Shown: positions 51,412 through 64,000, counted from the stretch's first letter. The stretch: DNA of 64,000 bases from Dichomitus squalens LYAD-421 SS1 (GCF_000275845.1 NW_006766917.1:207033-271032); one strand, 5' to 3'. Notes: generated from the letters alone by a model not told the origin. Program-made: numbers and translations.

Positions 51412-53157
51412 ATGGGTGCTCTCGTATCCACCGCAAAGCTCTTCTTCTACGCCACACTTCAACTCCGCAAGACATTTGAAGTGCTCAAAAAGCGAATAGA
51501 GACATCCCCAGGTCTCCCCGTTCATAACCCCACCCTCCCCCTTTGGACCGTTCCTGCTGCTCAGATCCCACAGGAGGATCATGGAGAGCTTCCCGAGTAT
51601 GCCGACATAGTCATCGTCGGATCTGGCATCACTGGAACGTCGTTCGCCTACAATGCCTTGACATCTCCTGGGCTCAAGGTCGTCATGCTCGAAGCGCGCG
51701 CCGTCTGCTCGGGAGCTACTGGCAGGTATACGCTGCAGAAACTTGCAAGCAAGCCAAAGCATCGACGCTGATGCTGACGAGGACTATCGCAGGAATGGCG
51801 GGCATATCAACCCGCCGCTCTATCATGACTACATGGATTTGAAAAAGAAACACGGCGAGCACGTCGCCAAGGTCATGGTCGCCTTCCGGCGATCCCATAT
51901 CACTGAGATGCAGCGAATTGCATCTGAGGAGGACATCCAAAAGCAGTCTCAAGTCCGCGAGACGGAGCATCTTGACGTCTATACCTGTCCGACGGTTTTC
52001 GCCGAGGCAGTGGAGAACCTGGCGAAATGGAAGGCGGAGATGCCTCTCGAGTCGAGCTCCTTCGTCGTCCACGAAAGGGAGGAGGCGATCAAGGCGAGAC
52101 CCCTCATGCACCTCCGCGCTGCTCGTCGCTAACGTCTCTTGTCAGAAATATCACCTTTCTGATGACGTTGTCGGCTGCATCTCTAACACGGGAGGTGCAA
52201 TGCACCCCTACCGTTTTGTGACATCCCTCCTTTCTATTCTGTTGGACCGTCACCCCAACAAGTGAGCCGCACAAATCTCCTCTCACAATGCTCGCACCTT
52301 GACTTGTCTTACATCTCAGCTTCCGCATCTTCTCCCACACACCCTGCACAGCAGTCACCACAGATGCCTCTTCGTCTTCCTACGTAATCCACACGTCGCG
52401 CGGCACCCTGCGCGCAAAGCACGTAGTCCACGCGACAAACGGCTGGACCGCGCATCTAGTGCGGCCCCTCCTCACGAAGATCGCTCCCGCACGCGGCAAC
52501 ATGTCCGCCCAGCGCCCGGGCACCGCGCTGCACCGCTCGACGCTCTCGGGCTTCCGCTCGTTCGTGTTCTACCGCGAAGGCGTCGGCTACGACTACCTCA
52601 CGCAGCTCCCCTCGGGCGAGCACGAGCTCATGTTCGGCGGAGGGTGGGCCACGGCCTGTGACGCGAATGGCCTGCCTGAGATTGGCATCGCGGACGACAG
52701 CGTCGTCAATCATGTCAACCAGAGCTACCTCGCTGGGGCCCTCCCGCGATATTTCGGGACGCGCAATTGGGGGCGAGATGCGTCCCCCGCACCAGAGGAG
52801 GGTGAGATATGGGGTGAGGAGAGGACGAAGGCAGAGTGGAGCGGGATTTTGGGGATCTCGGCGGACATGCTGCCGTGGGTTGGGAGGTTGCCGGAGAAGG
52901 TGTCCGGGCGCGCGCAGCCGAAGACATTACAGGAGAGGGATAAGAGTGTGCGGACGGCCGCGCCGGGAGAGTGGGTCGCTGCGGGGTACACAGGAGAAGG
53001 GATGGTGCATGCATGGATGAGCGGCAAGGCGCTCGCATACATGGTCCTGGACCGGGATGAGGAAACCAGGGAGTGGTTCCCCGATGTGCTTAGGGTCACT
53101 GAGAAGAGGTGGAAGGAGGCCAAAATCGAGGACCTCTTTGCTCGGTTCATGTCGTAG
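51412..53157 (+). CDS. DAO-type FAD-dependent oxidoreductase
   Basis: Flavoprotein of the D-amino-acid-oxidase/glycine-oxidase fold. The substrate is not identifiable. Four exons (51412-51725, 51793-52093, 52146-52261, 52320-53157) give 522 aa. The dinucleotide-binding motif is ADIVIVGSGITGTSFAYNAL. SGATGRNGGHINPP, joined across intron 1, is the usual ATGRNGGH flavin loop. The second FAD contact is around KHVVHATNGWT, and GYTGEGMVHAWMSGKALA closes the FAD site near the C-terminus. Intron 2 (52094-52145) appears to start with GC, as AAG/GCGAGA, because no GT donor keeps the frame. With it the total length is in phase. The N-terminus is weakly hydrophobic (ALVSTAKLFFYATLQLR), which might be a membrane or mitochondrial signal. 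It converges with MSH4. Confidence 0.87.
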
Positions 53158-53462
53158 GACCCAGATCTGACATATGCGACTCGTATGTCTATGCATTGGA
53201 TTGATACTTTGGTTTGTAATGGATACATGGGACTGCGACTGCGACAATCTTATGGACGACGGAGGATCAAGATCAACATTGCTGACCATGTTCTTTCCGC
53301 AGCGTCCTCCCACGTTCCCATAGCCATGGACGCCTTCGTCGAGGGCCGAGGACCCCGGCGATGTACCCTTACGAAAGGACTGGCCAGTTGTTCTTCGAGT
53401 GTTCAGATCAAAAGTTGGGGCGCTCACTTCATCGCTACGAGGAGCACCTGCGGCAGTCTAGC
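53158..53462. other. Convergent 3' region, oxidoreductase and MSH4
   Basis: 305 bp between two converging stop codons, presumably 3' UTRs of both genes. I see nothing else. Confidence 0.5.
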
Positions 53463-56400
53463 TCACATCGTTTCTTGGAGGACCGTTGCTATCTCCTTCT
53501 GCATTCGGGCGAGATAGGTTGCAAGCTCCTCGTCTGGCAAGCTGGAATGATCAAGGGCTTGTCCCAGTTGAGTACGTAACTGAGCGCGAAGCATCGGTAG
53601 CGGTGTATTCAGCTGGTATAATGTGATACGTATTGGAGATTGTTACCCGAAGGAGCGCCTTACGACGCAAGGCAAGCTTGCTCGTCTTGCTCTGCCGCTG
53701 GTCGCGCTCCTCTCGGTCGGCAAGATATTCAGCGACACGTCGTGCTTCGGAGATGACCGACTCTGGCAGGTCAGCCAGGCGGGCAAGGTCCAAGCCTATA
53801 AGACCACTGAGCAGTGACACTACATCTAGTCAATTACCATACATACCGTAGTGGTCCTGGAGATCGGAAGCGCCATCAACAATCCTAGGGATTGCGTAAG
53901 GTCTGTGTCTGGTACAGTAAGATGGGTTAGACCTCACTTGTAGTGGAAGGTGATGCCGAATTTTGAAGCTGTCGGCCGCGATTTCTGAGATTAGAGGTGA
54001 AGTGAGCTACATGGCTTCACCTGTCAAAGGATGTGGGCAGGGGCACCTGAACTGACAAATGCAGACTACAAGCGAAGCAATGATATAAGGCCTGTTAAGT
54101 GCATGGCTGAATGAAGCTTACTTGATCACAGACGGCTGTCGTGAGAGCGTGGTTGTGAGCTCGTGGAAGTGCCTGGCGGCGAGATGTTAAGTTGCGCTGG
54201 TCTGGCAATCGCCTCATGACCTCTCACGTTGCAAAGAAGACGAAAGACTATCGCAGTGACTCATGAGAAAGAAACAGGGGTGCGATAACAGAGCATACAG
54301 ACCTTCAGTCGTATGAGTTCCTCCGCGATTGCATGCGAGATAGCTACACCTTCTCTCACAGAAGTGCCGCGCCCCACTTCGTCGATGAGAACAAGAGAAT
54401 TCTCCGTCGCGAGACCTGAGCTCCTTCAGCATAATGAACCCATGTCTTCATGTGATTATGCTTACCAAGGATCATTGCAGTTGAGGCCATCTCGCTTGCG
54501 AAGGTGCTAAGATTCCTCTCGAGATCATCGTCGTTCGAGAGTCGTGTAAGCAGATGATCGTGAATCCTAACGAGGTTGCATGAGGGACGAAGCGCGGCTA
54601 CCAAGGACGGTACATGGCAACATACCTAAAGGATCCATATTCGGCTGGGATGAAACAACCGCACATCGCCATCACTGTCAAAAGGGCGATCTGCCGTAGG
54701 TAAGTGCTTTTGCCCGACATACTGGGACACGCCTATGTCAACCTGGCGATAGACCCTTGGGAGGACAGAAGGCGCACTTAGGGCCTTGAACGATCTGAAA
54801 TGAAGAGGCTTCACAGCAATATACATCGTTGGGAATAGTCGCGCCAGCAGACTGTACGCATTCCAGGACAGGATGACGACCCCCTTTGATGGCAAGGGTC
54901 CCTGTAAATTCCGGGCGTACTACGATGCTGCCTAAGTGGACTGATTGACATAAGGTCCCGATACACACCATAATTGCGTACTATATAAGAAGGTCAGATA
55001 ATTTCGGGCATGGGAAATGGCGAAAGGCTTACAGATCGAAGCGTGGGCGAACGACCAGAGAAGGTCTAGCAGTGCGACCGCCTCCGATGCTTTGTATAAG
55101 GCGCCAATATTGACGACGACATCGTCCGTTAGATCTTGAATAATCCTGAAGAGGACTTGAGATTGACAAGGTGAAAGGAGATTTGGAATACGCGCTTGTC
55201 GCTGAGAATCAACGTCTCGTCTAAAGCATCCTTCATACGCGCGTTCCTCTTTTTCTGTCGACCCTAATGACCGCTGTGTGAACCAGACAGAGCGGAGTAC
55301 TTACGAGTTCTATACTCGAGAATACCCATCGCCCTTTCTGAGGCGTTGCATCTACAAAGCCTCGGGGAAGCTCCCCTCCAGCATCGTCGAGGTCTGTCTT
55401 CTTGAGGGAGAAGACAAATCCGGCATCCGAATCACGGTAGCTGAGAGTCAAGGGTATGTTATGTTCTTCCACAAGGCGATTGCGCAAGGCGTAGATGTCT
55501 CCGACATTCTCCTTATATGTCTCGCGCGCAACGTCGAGCAGGCGATTGAAGTTGGCCTAAGAAAAGCTACAGCTACAGGACTGTGTCATTCAACATGTCA
55601 AGAAGCATACCTTAACCGCATATACTCTGGCGTTCACTGCGTTCAATCCTCCCTTGTAAAGTAACATCAGCTTAGAAGACACATCTGCATGGCAGAACCG
55701 ACCCTTGCGGGAGTTGCTTCTTCGTTCAAACTTTCGGATATTGCTTTCTCCATCTTCTCTAGACGTTCGTCGGAAATCATCTAAGATGCATTCATTCAAG
55801 TTCTGGCTGGGGTACTTGAGAGTATAGCTAAGTACTGACCTCTGCGATGATCTGCAAGAGTTGCGACCGACTACCTTCAAGCGCTTTCGCGAGCCGAGGA
55901 AGACTTTGCACAATATTCCGTAGATTCAGCATTTGCGCAATCCTAGCTGAGGCCAGTTTTGCATTGGTGGCTTCGCGGGCCTCCGATGAGGCGAGCTACA
56001 TAAACTCGCCCTAAGCGATCACTGAATTCCGGGAGAAGCGCGACAGAACAACATACTGAACTGATGAGTTGGTCGAAATCGACTTTGTTGAGCGATTTGA
56101 GGGCATTCTTCACTTCTATGAAGCGATCTTCTGTTTGAATGAGTTCTTGAGTCAAGAAAGGGTCTTTCAGCCTCCTTCGTGCAGACGAAGGGTGGAACGA
56201 AAGTACCCTCGACTACATCAAGCCGAGCCTCGAGCGCAGATTTAACTTGGAACAGATGTGAGCTTTCTTAGTCCGACCTCAGTCGAGTAGGATCGACTGA
56301 CCTGTGATAGGAGCCATGATGTTGACTTTCAGGAGTCTTGCCCCCATAGCGGTAAAGGCGTGGTTCAGTAGTCTAGTGTATAGGTCAAGTCAGCTCTCTA

Positions 56401-57310
56401 TTCCATGCGTATACGGGGAGGAGAATAAATACCCGAAGAGTGAGTGTGCACTTTTCCTGACAGACATGTTCCCTACGAGCTCCAGGTTAAGAGCGGTGTC
56501 GGGGTCGATCATCATGGTCCCTTCGACTTGTGTGTAGCGAATAAGGAGAGAAGACGCAGAAAATCGGATGTTGAGCCTGAGCTCGGCGTGCTTGAAGAGC
56601 GCGCTAGCAGCAGAGAGCGCATAATACCTGCAAGGGCCTTGAGCACACATGAATCGCTACGATATGGGCGCATATATGCACTTGTTTGAAACTGCCAAAA
56701 GGGTGGAAGCATGCTCGTCGTTGTCGACCATGAGCTGGTTGACGAAATCCAAGCCTTTCACGGCGGTTAACCGTGTTCCAGCCATGATAGTCGTCGATGC
56801 TTACCCGCAGTGTCACTCCAATACTTGCGCATGACGGGCTCGACGGGGATTCCGTCGAATTCGTCCATGATGCACTGGACGAGGAGCGATGTCGTCTGTG
56901 GAGTCTTGGCCCCCGAAGTCAGCGAGACATCGGACAGGGACATGAATGTGTCCGGGACGAGGACGATAGAGGGATAGTGAAGGTGCATCTGGTGCAATGT
57001 CTTGACATAAGTCGGGCAGTCCGCAAGCTTGAGAAGTATCAGTGCTCCGCTGCAGGACGAGTATATGCGCGCTCACCTGTACCAAGGAAACTCTCCCAGT
57101 GTCCTTGTCCAGGGCAGCAATGCCCACTTCCCTTCCGACGCCCCGACCTTCGATCACCGCGACAATGTAACTGGAGTCATGCCTGGACGAAGCAGCAGTT
57201 TGAGGGCGCCCGGTGTTGGGTCGCGAATGGGCAGTTCGCGGGCGGGAGAGTGCAGTTGCAGGGCGCGAAGACAACGGGCGGCCTGTACCTATCCTAGTGA
57301 GAAGAGACAT
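53463..57310 (-). CDS. MSH4: MutS homolog Msh4, meiotic crossover factor
   Basis: Meiosis-specific MutS homolog. It pairs with Msh5 to stabilise Holliday-junction intermediates and promote crossovers. The gene has many short exons on the minus strand. I anchored the start at 57310 ([13 protein letters not shown]) and the stop at 53463, with internal joins only partly resolved. Anchors in order are [25 protein letters not shown]-like [56 protein letters not shown] and [16 protein letters not shown]. The Walker A motif [17 protein letters not shown] is built across an intron near 54700-54770. Walker B is [17 protein letters not shown] (about 54350-54400), and the C-terminal helices include [15 protein letters not shown]. 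It lacks an N-terminal mismatch-binding domain, as expected for Msh4. The short leader frame upstream (57349) gives an alternative start. Confidence 0.9.
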
Positions 57311-57502
57311 GGTCGGGTCGGGAAGGAAGGGTTTGAGCGGTGGAAACACGCTCCTCCGCGCTCTTGTACCCTACCTTGCCGTCACGTGAGCGCGACATGG
57401 TCCGAATGAGGAGATGCGATGTGGAAAGCCAAGAACGCGCTTCTATCGACGCAATGATACACGATACACGGTGTGCTGATATCCACATGAAGACCGTGTC
57501 CG

Positions 57503-59353
57503 CTACGTACCACTCGAGAAGACGCTCCCTTCCCTCGAAACATAACATCCCAGGCTCGGGCTCCAGACATATTCGTGCCTCAGCACCTTGCTTATCACTT
57601 GGTACGCGTTCAAGTCCGCATACGGCACGTTTGTTCGCGGGTCTAGATACTTGGCCACTTTGCCTGTAATTGGGCAAATCTGTGTTGGTCGCGCTACGGA
57701 GGCAACCTAGTAAGCAAACTCGCGTCATCTTTCCTGCGCTTTAGACTAGACGTACCGAAAGGCCGACCCTTGGTTGTGTAGACACGACAGTTCTCCCAAT
57801 CAGCGTGGTCTCCAAACATCGCAGTCATCGTGGAATGCCAAGACGGGCGAGACTTCTCCGACTGCGTGATTTCGTGGATCACATATTGCTTCCCGACGAT
57901 TTCTTTGCGTTCGATTGGTTGGCTGGGCGGCGGCATCGCTGAAGATGGTTGCGTGGCTACTGTCGGCACACGGGCAAAAGTCATTGCGGAGGCAGGCGTC
58001 TGTGGAGGGGATTGCTGTGGCACAAAGGGTTGCACAGGTGCATGTGTGTACGTAGACGCGGTGTTTGTAAATGATGTGTACGGAGATGCCGTTGGATTTG
58101 CAGGAGCTGATGTGCCGGTCGCTGACGGCGACATAGGCACCGCGGGTGATGATGGTAGAGGCGGGACTGGTTGGTGCTGAGAAGGTGGACCGGGCGTCGA
58201 TGAAGGCCATTGTTGAAATGGTGATGGCTGTGGAGCCATAGAAGTATACTGGGAAGGATGGAGAGCTAGGGTATTCGAATGTCGAGCAGGCGTGACCGGC
58301 GAAGCCAATGCAGGCAACGACGTTGAATGTCGACGATAAGGGATATACGGGCTCGGTGTCGCCGGCGGAGGGATTGGGAGAGGAGGTTGTACAAGCACTG
58401 TTTCTTCTTCCTTTTTGCTGATCCACCTGATGAGGGGTCCCTGCACACTCGCTCGAACAGCCCGCGCCTTCCTCCGCTTCTCCTCCTCCAACGTAAGGTA
58501 GTTGGTATGCTCCTCGATATTGCCCGCCTCCATGCTCAAAGCGCGCATCATGAGCTCCTCTTGCGTAGGCGCTTTGATCTTAGTCTTCGCGCGTTTCGGT
58601 ATGGAGGCCTGCTATGTAATGCGCGATCAGGGATGAGTCCAAAATAGGCATGAAAGCGAAACAGTGTCGCTCACCTTTCGCAGTTCATCTCGTGCCCGAC
58701 TGAAGGTCGCGGAGGTATTCGCGACAGTATGTGTGCGTGTGCTATGCCGCTTGCCTCCTGTCACAGGCGTAGCCGGCGCGTCCGGTTCCTCCGTCTCCGC
58801 ACCTCCCTCGAGGACCTCTCCAGTCTCCGCGTTGACTGCCACCCCAAGGGAGACGCGTCGCTTCAACTTCTTCTCTCCCTTGGGCCTTTCAGGAGTCGGC
58901 GCGATAGATGTAGGATTGAACGTTGCAGCTTGTCGAGCATGTGCAAGTGCAGTGATGCGTTCAAGTTGTGTCCGAGCCGTCTATGGAGTGAGATTGGTTG
59001 ATAATTTGACGTGGGGAAGAACATCAAGACGAGACATGAAGCTACCTTGCGTATACGCGACTCGTCTTGGCGGATCAGCTTCTCCGCAGCTGCGTCGACG
59101 TCTTCTTGAACCTCTTCCTCGTCCGTAGACTCGAAATCGGACCCGAAGACGTCTTCTTCCTCTACTCCATCATCGCATCATAAATGGATCGCTCAGGTCA
59201 TACGTTCGCAGATGACGAACCCTTGTCCAGAGCAAAATCTGCATCTTCATCGTCCATGCCAATGTCCTCCGCCTTGAACTCGGCGAGGGCCGCCTCCATG
59301 CGATTGCCCGCCGTGCTACGCTTGGGACGGCGCGCGACAAGAGAGTCGTCCAT
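57503..59353 (-). CDS. VPS72: Vps72/YL1, SWR1 complex subunit
   Basis: Histone H2A.Z-H2B chaperone subunit (Swc2/YL1) of the SWR1 remodeller. The start is at 59353 (MDDSLVARRPKRSTAGNRM) and the stop at 57503. The N-terminal YL1 region is acidic (EEEDVFGSDFESTDEEEV) and continues through IRQDESRIRK and a basic coiled segment (TQLERITALAHARQ). ELMMRALSMEAGNIEEHTN and SVQGPLIRWISKKEE follow. The central part is Pro/Ser/Thr-rich. The C-terminal YL1_C domain reads ICPITGKVAKYLDPRT, NVPYADLNAYQVI and KVLRHEYVWSPSLGCYV. The join before that domain uses an acceptor near 57705, which places ARPTQICPITG in frame. The gene lies downstream of a divergent promoter shared with the mitochondrial ribosomal gene. 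Confidence 0.92.
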
Positions 59354-59613
59354 CTCACAGATATAAGATCAATTTCAAGCAAGTTGACGCGCAGACTTAA
59401 GGAAAACCAGCACACAAAACACGGGATGAGAGAGACAAACGGTGTTGGCGTAGCGGGACGAAGCCATCGGCTTCTGGATTCAACACGCGCAAACAACGCC
59501 AGTTTCTGAGGCGCCCATGACACCCGCGAAGTTGCAGCTCGACGCTCACCTCCTTCTCTGTCTTGTCCTGGGAACCTCCCAACCCTCAGACTCCTCCCGA
59601 ATTACGCGTCGCT
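59354..59613. promoter_or_regulatory. Divergent promoter, VPS72 and mitoribosomal gene
   Basis: 260 bp between divergent start codons. Both transcripts must start here. No TATA consensus is visible. Confidence 0.55.
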
Positions 59614-60182
59614 ATGCCTCGCAAACCAAAGACCATACCTGGCCCATCGCGACTGTCTGGCATTCTCGCGCAATTGACGAAGGAGCCTCGTCCGTTCCTC
59701 CCCAATCTGAAGAGCCTCCAGCTCACGTATGCATACCGGAATGATCATTTTGGTGCTCGGTATTATACCTCACACTGCTTTGTGGTTCTGTATCCACTGA
59801 GTTCCTGCCGCCTCAGACATTTCGTGAAGGAGGAACTTCCGCGGATACGGTACGCGAATCCGACAATAGACATCCGGGTCAACAAGGTGCCCAAGACGAA
59901 GGATGAGACCTTGGTACCTGAGATGGTCGTAGAACTTAGTGCGTAGTTCCTCGCGTTTTGTCGGTGCTTGTGCTTTAACCATACGACAACACAGAGAACG
60001 GCACGACTCGGACGCTCAACATGGACGGCAAGTGGTCATCGGCCATTTACCACGAGCTCATGGACCTCACCGCCGGTTCCTGGTGGCAACGATGGAAGAA
60101 CGAGCAAGCCGCCGCAGGCATATCTACGACACCCTACCCTCCACCACAAAAGAAGTCGGGTGCGGCCGCTGTCTTGCCATGA
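59614..60182 (+). CDS. Mitochondrial ribosomal protein, L51/S25/CI-B8 fold
   Basis: Small basic protein of 151 aa in three exons (59614-59759, 59817-59938, 59995-60182). The N-terminus MPRKPKTIPGPSRLSGIL is basic, as in a mitochondrial protein. The thioredoxin-like L51/S25/CI-B8 domain covers about residues 30-110, with LTYAYRNDHFGARHFVKEE, LPRIRYANPTIDIRV and TRTLNMDGKWSSAIYHEL. Fungal members include mL61 (yeast Mrp49) and mS25. I cannot separate these by eye. The tail is Pro/Ala-rich. Confidence 0.78.
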
Positions 60183-60392
60183 CATCTCCCTTCCCTCCGT
60201 GCCCTATGTCACTCCACTCCTCGCTCTGCATACATCTACAGACAATGTAATCTATCCACTCCTATTCACATAGTCACACTCGAGGATGGTTTAGCCGCCC
60301 ATGAGCTCATTAATTCATGACGCCGTGAATGCCATTAGTAGGAGTACATGGTACGCAAGAATACACTAAGTCTAGTCGTAAGACTGTCCTCG

Positions 60393-61633
60393 TCAAGCCG
60401 CAAACCAAGTCGCGATCCAAACGAGAAGTCCTATCCCCACAAGCAGCGCGGAGATATCATCGAAGAGGATGCCACCTATTTGCAGGTACTTCAGGCCATT
60501 CGTAATGATAGCGGGTAATGGGGAAGGAAGATGCGGTAGTGCAAACGCAAGAAGCATCGGGGGCTGAATAGGGTCCTGCAAAAACACGCAGAGAATGGTG
60601 TCAGGGAAATCCTGTGGGACGCGACGCGCGACACTTACAAGTCTCGTGAATATGCGCCATGAGTGGAGGACGAGCGCGAGGGTGGTGAACGCCCAGAAGA
60701 ATGGCTGCGCAGGGAAGACACAGTTACGTGTTAATCCCAGATACAGAGAGCACGAGACAGAAGAAAATGACTCACAACAGCCTGCACGCCCCATCCATCT
60801 TCTGGGATCTTCCAACTCAGCTCCGCCCACCGCCTCCACAGAGACTCTCGGGAACCGTACGTTTTCGCGTCATACGCCTCCGGCTCCTTCCAGAGCGCGA
60901 AGTACGCGAGCAAAGCCCACGCGGATATGATGTGTATTACCGGCATTAGTTTCTGTAGAAGCGTCTTCGGTTTTAAAGAGACGGTCTCGGCGGGTGCCAT
61001 GCCCGCGCCGGGGAACTGGAAGCCAGGGGGTGTGCCAGCACCTCCCTGCTGTAATGCATTCATGAGGGCGGCCATGGGGTCGTCTGTGAGAGGGGGGGCG
61101 GGAGAGCCCGCGATGGACGGTGCGACGGCGGTCGTTGATGACGCAGTTGACGGGGCGCGCGGGCGTGGCTGCTCCGGGAGGGCACCCACCCCCGCCCCTG
61201 CTCCTGGGAAGCGGCCAGAGGCGGCGGCACCGATGAGAGCGTTCATGAACTGTTGTTGCTGCTCTTCTGACCAGACGGATGGATCGGGCGCAGAAGCACC
61301 GAGGCCGGCTGCTTGAAACGGGGATGCATGCGACGCAGGGGCACCGCTGACGTTGCGGGAGCCTGGAGTAGAGGCAGGGGGAGTGGGCATATCTGACGTT
61401 TCGCCGACAAAGTCAGTCAAGCCTGTACGACTGGGCAGTGAAGGTGCTATCTCGCGGAACGCATGGTGAGCAGGAGAGGAGAGGGACAGGACACATCCGA
61501 GTCACGTACCATCCTTCATGTACGCTGTGGCCTCCTCGCCGCGGGCGGAGGTGGTGATGCGGGCGAGGCGGTCGCCGCCGCGGGCGAGGATTGCTTTCCT
61601 GCGTGCTTCTGCGCGTGCTTTTGCGTCGGCCAT
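60393..61633 (-). CDS. Get2-like receptor subunit for tail-anchored proteins
   Basis: ER membrane subunit of the Get1/Get2 receptor that takes tail-anchored proteins from Get3. Four minus-strand exons (61633-61510, 61422-60776, 60704-60639, 60575-60393) give 339 aa. The cytosolic N-terminus ARAEARRKAILARGGDRLAR is the basic RERR-type Get3-binding motif expected of Get2. A Ser/Pro/Ala-rich linker with a Gln run follows (EEQQQQFMNALIGAAASG). Three hydrophobic segments near the C-terminus (LMPVIHIISAWALLAYFAL, FFWAFTTLALVLH, ISALLVGIGLLVWIATW) match the three membrane spans of Get2/CAMLG. Sequence similarity in this family is low, so the call rests on architecture. It diverges from the coiled-coil gene. 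Confidence 0.78.
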
Positions 61634-61874
61634 GGCGGGCGGGGTCGAGCGAGGATCGAGGTCGAGGTGGAGGGGACAGGTACAGTGGGATACGTGCCAC
61701 CGTCGCGGTAGCCTCGGGTAGATCACGCACCATGCACAGGCGTCTATCACCCCTCAGCCACCTCCACTCACCTCGTTCCCGTCTGGACTCTACTCAAACC
61801 ACCCTATCGCACGAACCGCTCCACTCTGCTAGCATATCATCCACCATCAACGCGCTCATATATTTCGTGACATC
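61634..61874. promoter_or_regulatory. Divergent promoter, GET2 and coiled-coil gene
   Basis: Only 241 bp between divergent ATGs, so a bidirectional promoter is likely. It has CT-rich runs but no consensus TATA box. Confidence 0.55.
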
Positions 61875-62830
61875 ATGCCAGAAATTGCCTCTTCTCCGCC
61901 TTCAACGATAGAGCGCTACTATACTCTCAAAGGTTCAAGCCCTATATGTGGGAGAGGGTCATCTAGCGTGACTCTGATTGATACTTCAAGGTCGACCGCA
62001 CGCTCATTTACAAGGAATCACACTACCTCCCGAGGTCGAGTGCTATCTGGGTGCTTTGACAGAGATTGCCGAAGCCCTTGGGATTGACGATCTCTCATTC
62101 TCTTCGTGAGCGTGGTTGGAACATGATTCACAACGCTTGAAAACTAACCACAATGTACAGATACGCATCAGCGATAGATGACTTCGAACTCGAGGAGCTA
62201 TCTGTGTCTCGTGCTTTACTCAGGACAAGACATGTCGAGGATGACCTGACAGACAAGCTACTGTCTACGATACACGAAGACCAGCTCATACAAAAGTAGG
62301 TTGCTGAACCTATAACGCCCCGTCACGAATCTCAGTCTTTCAGGTGGATGCGAACCTTGCAAGCCCCTGCCGATCCGCAGGAGACAGTACCCGCCATGGA
62401 ACGCAGAAAGGCCGCCCTTACAGCCAAAGCAAAGGAGTACGCGAGAGAGTTGGACGAGCTAAATGTTCGATCCGCGAGTAGAGGTTGCACAGGGTAACAG
62501 AATGCGCTAATGCGTGAATCGTGCAGACCGATATGCCAGAGAATTCCCCGCTCACGATCACGGAACTCGCGGCATTTCGGAAAGAACTCAAGAAACAGGA
62601 ACAGGTCCTCAAGGAAAAGCGAGCTCAAGTAGAAGCATTCCAGGGCTTGCCTCCTGTACGTCGTTTGTTCAACCAACGCGTTGTATGCCATTGTCTGTCA
62701 ACTGCGCTAACTGTGCCCGCAGAACATTGAACTTGCCAGACTTGCGCTCCAGGAGGCCAGAGACAAACAAATGGAGCTGATTCAGCTCAGAGAAAGACTT
62801 CTGGGGAAGATGGTCGACGGCGTTAGCTGA
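61875..62830 (+). CDS. Hypothetical coiled-coil protein
   Basis: I do not recognise the family. Six exons fit (61875-61932, 61991-62105, 62161-62295, 62344-62464, 62527-62655, 62723-62830), totalling 221 aa in phase. The N-terminal half has PPEVECYLGALTEIAEALGI and AIDDFELEELSVSRALL, which read as amphipathic helices. The second half is strongly coiled-coil: AALTAKAKEYARELDEL, TELAAFRKELKKQEQVLKEK and LARLALQEARDKQMELIQLR. The layout is general to small cytoskeletal or kinetochore subunits, but no diagnostic motif supports naming one. The donor of intron 4 (GTTCGA) is weak. The others are ordinary. Confidence 0.68.
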
Positions 62831-63101
62831 ACGCAGGCGCAGCGTACCACTTGTCCGCTGCGGTCTTGTCCCAGGTATTGATCGCTGTCACGCTCGACGT
62901 GTAGGTTACCTTTGTATACGGATCGCAGTTTCCTTTTTATGCCTGCGCAACTGCGTTTGTCGGTATGCACCCATCCGAGCGAAGTGTACAGATGCTGTAA
63001 TGTCGGAAGAATCCTCGGGCGCCTCAGCGTGATATATCCCTTGTGTGGACTGTCAGTGCAGCGGCACCGCTTCAACGTGCTCCATCTTCTCTACAACCAT
63101 C

Positions 63102-64000
<899 letters not shown>

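Overview
This 64 kb window is nuclear DNA of a filamentous basidiomycete, probably an agaricomycete of the polypore type. Genes are dense and GC-rich, and they are broken by many short spliceosomal introns, mostly 47-75 nt. Family content is fungal (Hal-type kinase, Bni4, Get2, Bcp1, MutS homolog Msh4, a small secreted protein). I see no rRNA, tRNA, CRISPR array or operon. Exon joins were worked out by hand from splice signals, reading phase and protein-family continuity. For nearly every named gene the exons sum to a multiple of three.

Layout. 0.3-4 kb: a MYST histone acetyltransferase (+) facing ribosomal protein eL19 (-). 4.9-10 kb: a small unknown gene (-), a Hal4/Hal5-type kinase (+) and VPS4 (+). 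10.8-12.8 kb: two short genes behind clear TATA boxes, one a secreted protein and one an acidic Ser-rich protein. 13.4-17.9 kb: CAND1/TIP120. 18.2-23.4 kb: a tandem pair of proline dehydrogenase genes. 23.7-30.2 kb: an amidase (-) diverging from a Bni4-like septum scaffold (+). 31.4-44.4 kb: VPS27 (-) diverging from RPB1 (+), then VPS35 (+). 44.7-48.7 kb: BCP1 (-), a 370-bp inverted-repeat element, and a gene that I read as an F-box/WD40 fusion. 49.3-57.3 kb: a microsomal-type epoxide hydrolase (+), a DAO-type FAD oxidoreductase (+) and MSH4 (-). 57.5-64 kb: VPS72/YL1 (-), a small mitochondrial ribosomal protein (+), GET2 (-), an unknown coiled-coil protein (+) and an ArfGAP (+, running off the end).

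How the genes relate. Most are conserved housekeeping genes. Several act in the same processes: endosomal sorting and recycling (VPS4, VPS27, VPS35, ArfGAP), chromatin and transcription (MYST acetyltransferase, VPS72 of SWR1, RPB1), and cullin-RING ubiquitination (CAND1, possibly the F-box/WD40 gene). They are not arranged as a functional cluster. The most unusual signals are three apparent GC-AG introns supported by frame and homology, the inverted-repeat element beside the F-box/WD40 gene, the alternating Tyr/Phe heptads of the RPB1 tail, one very long RPB1 intron, and the 10-nt microexon kept in both proline dehydrogenase copies.
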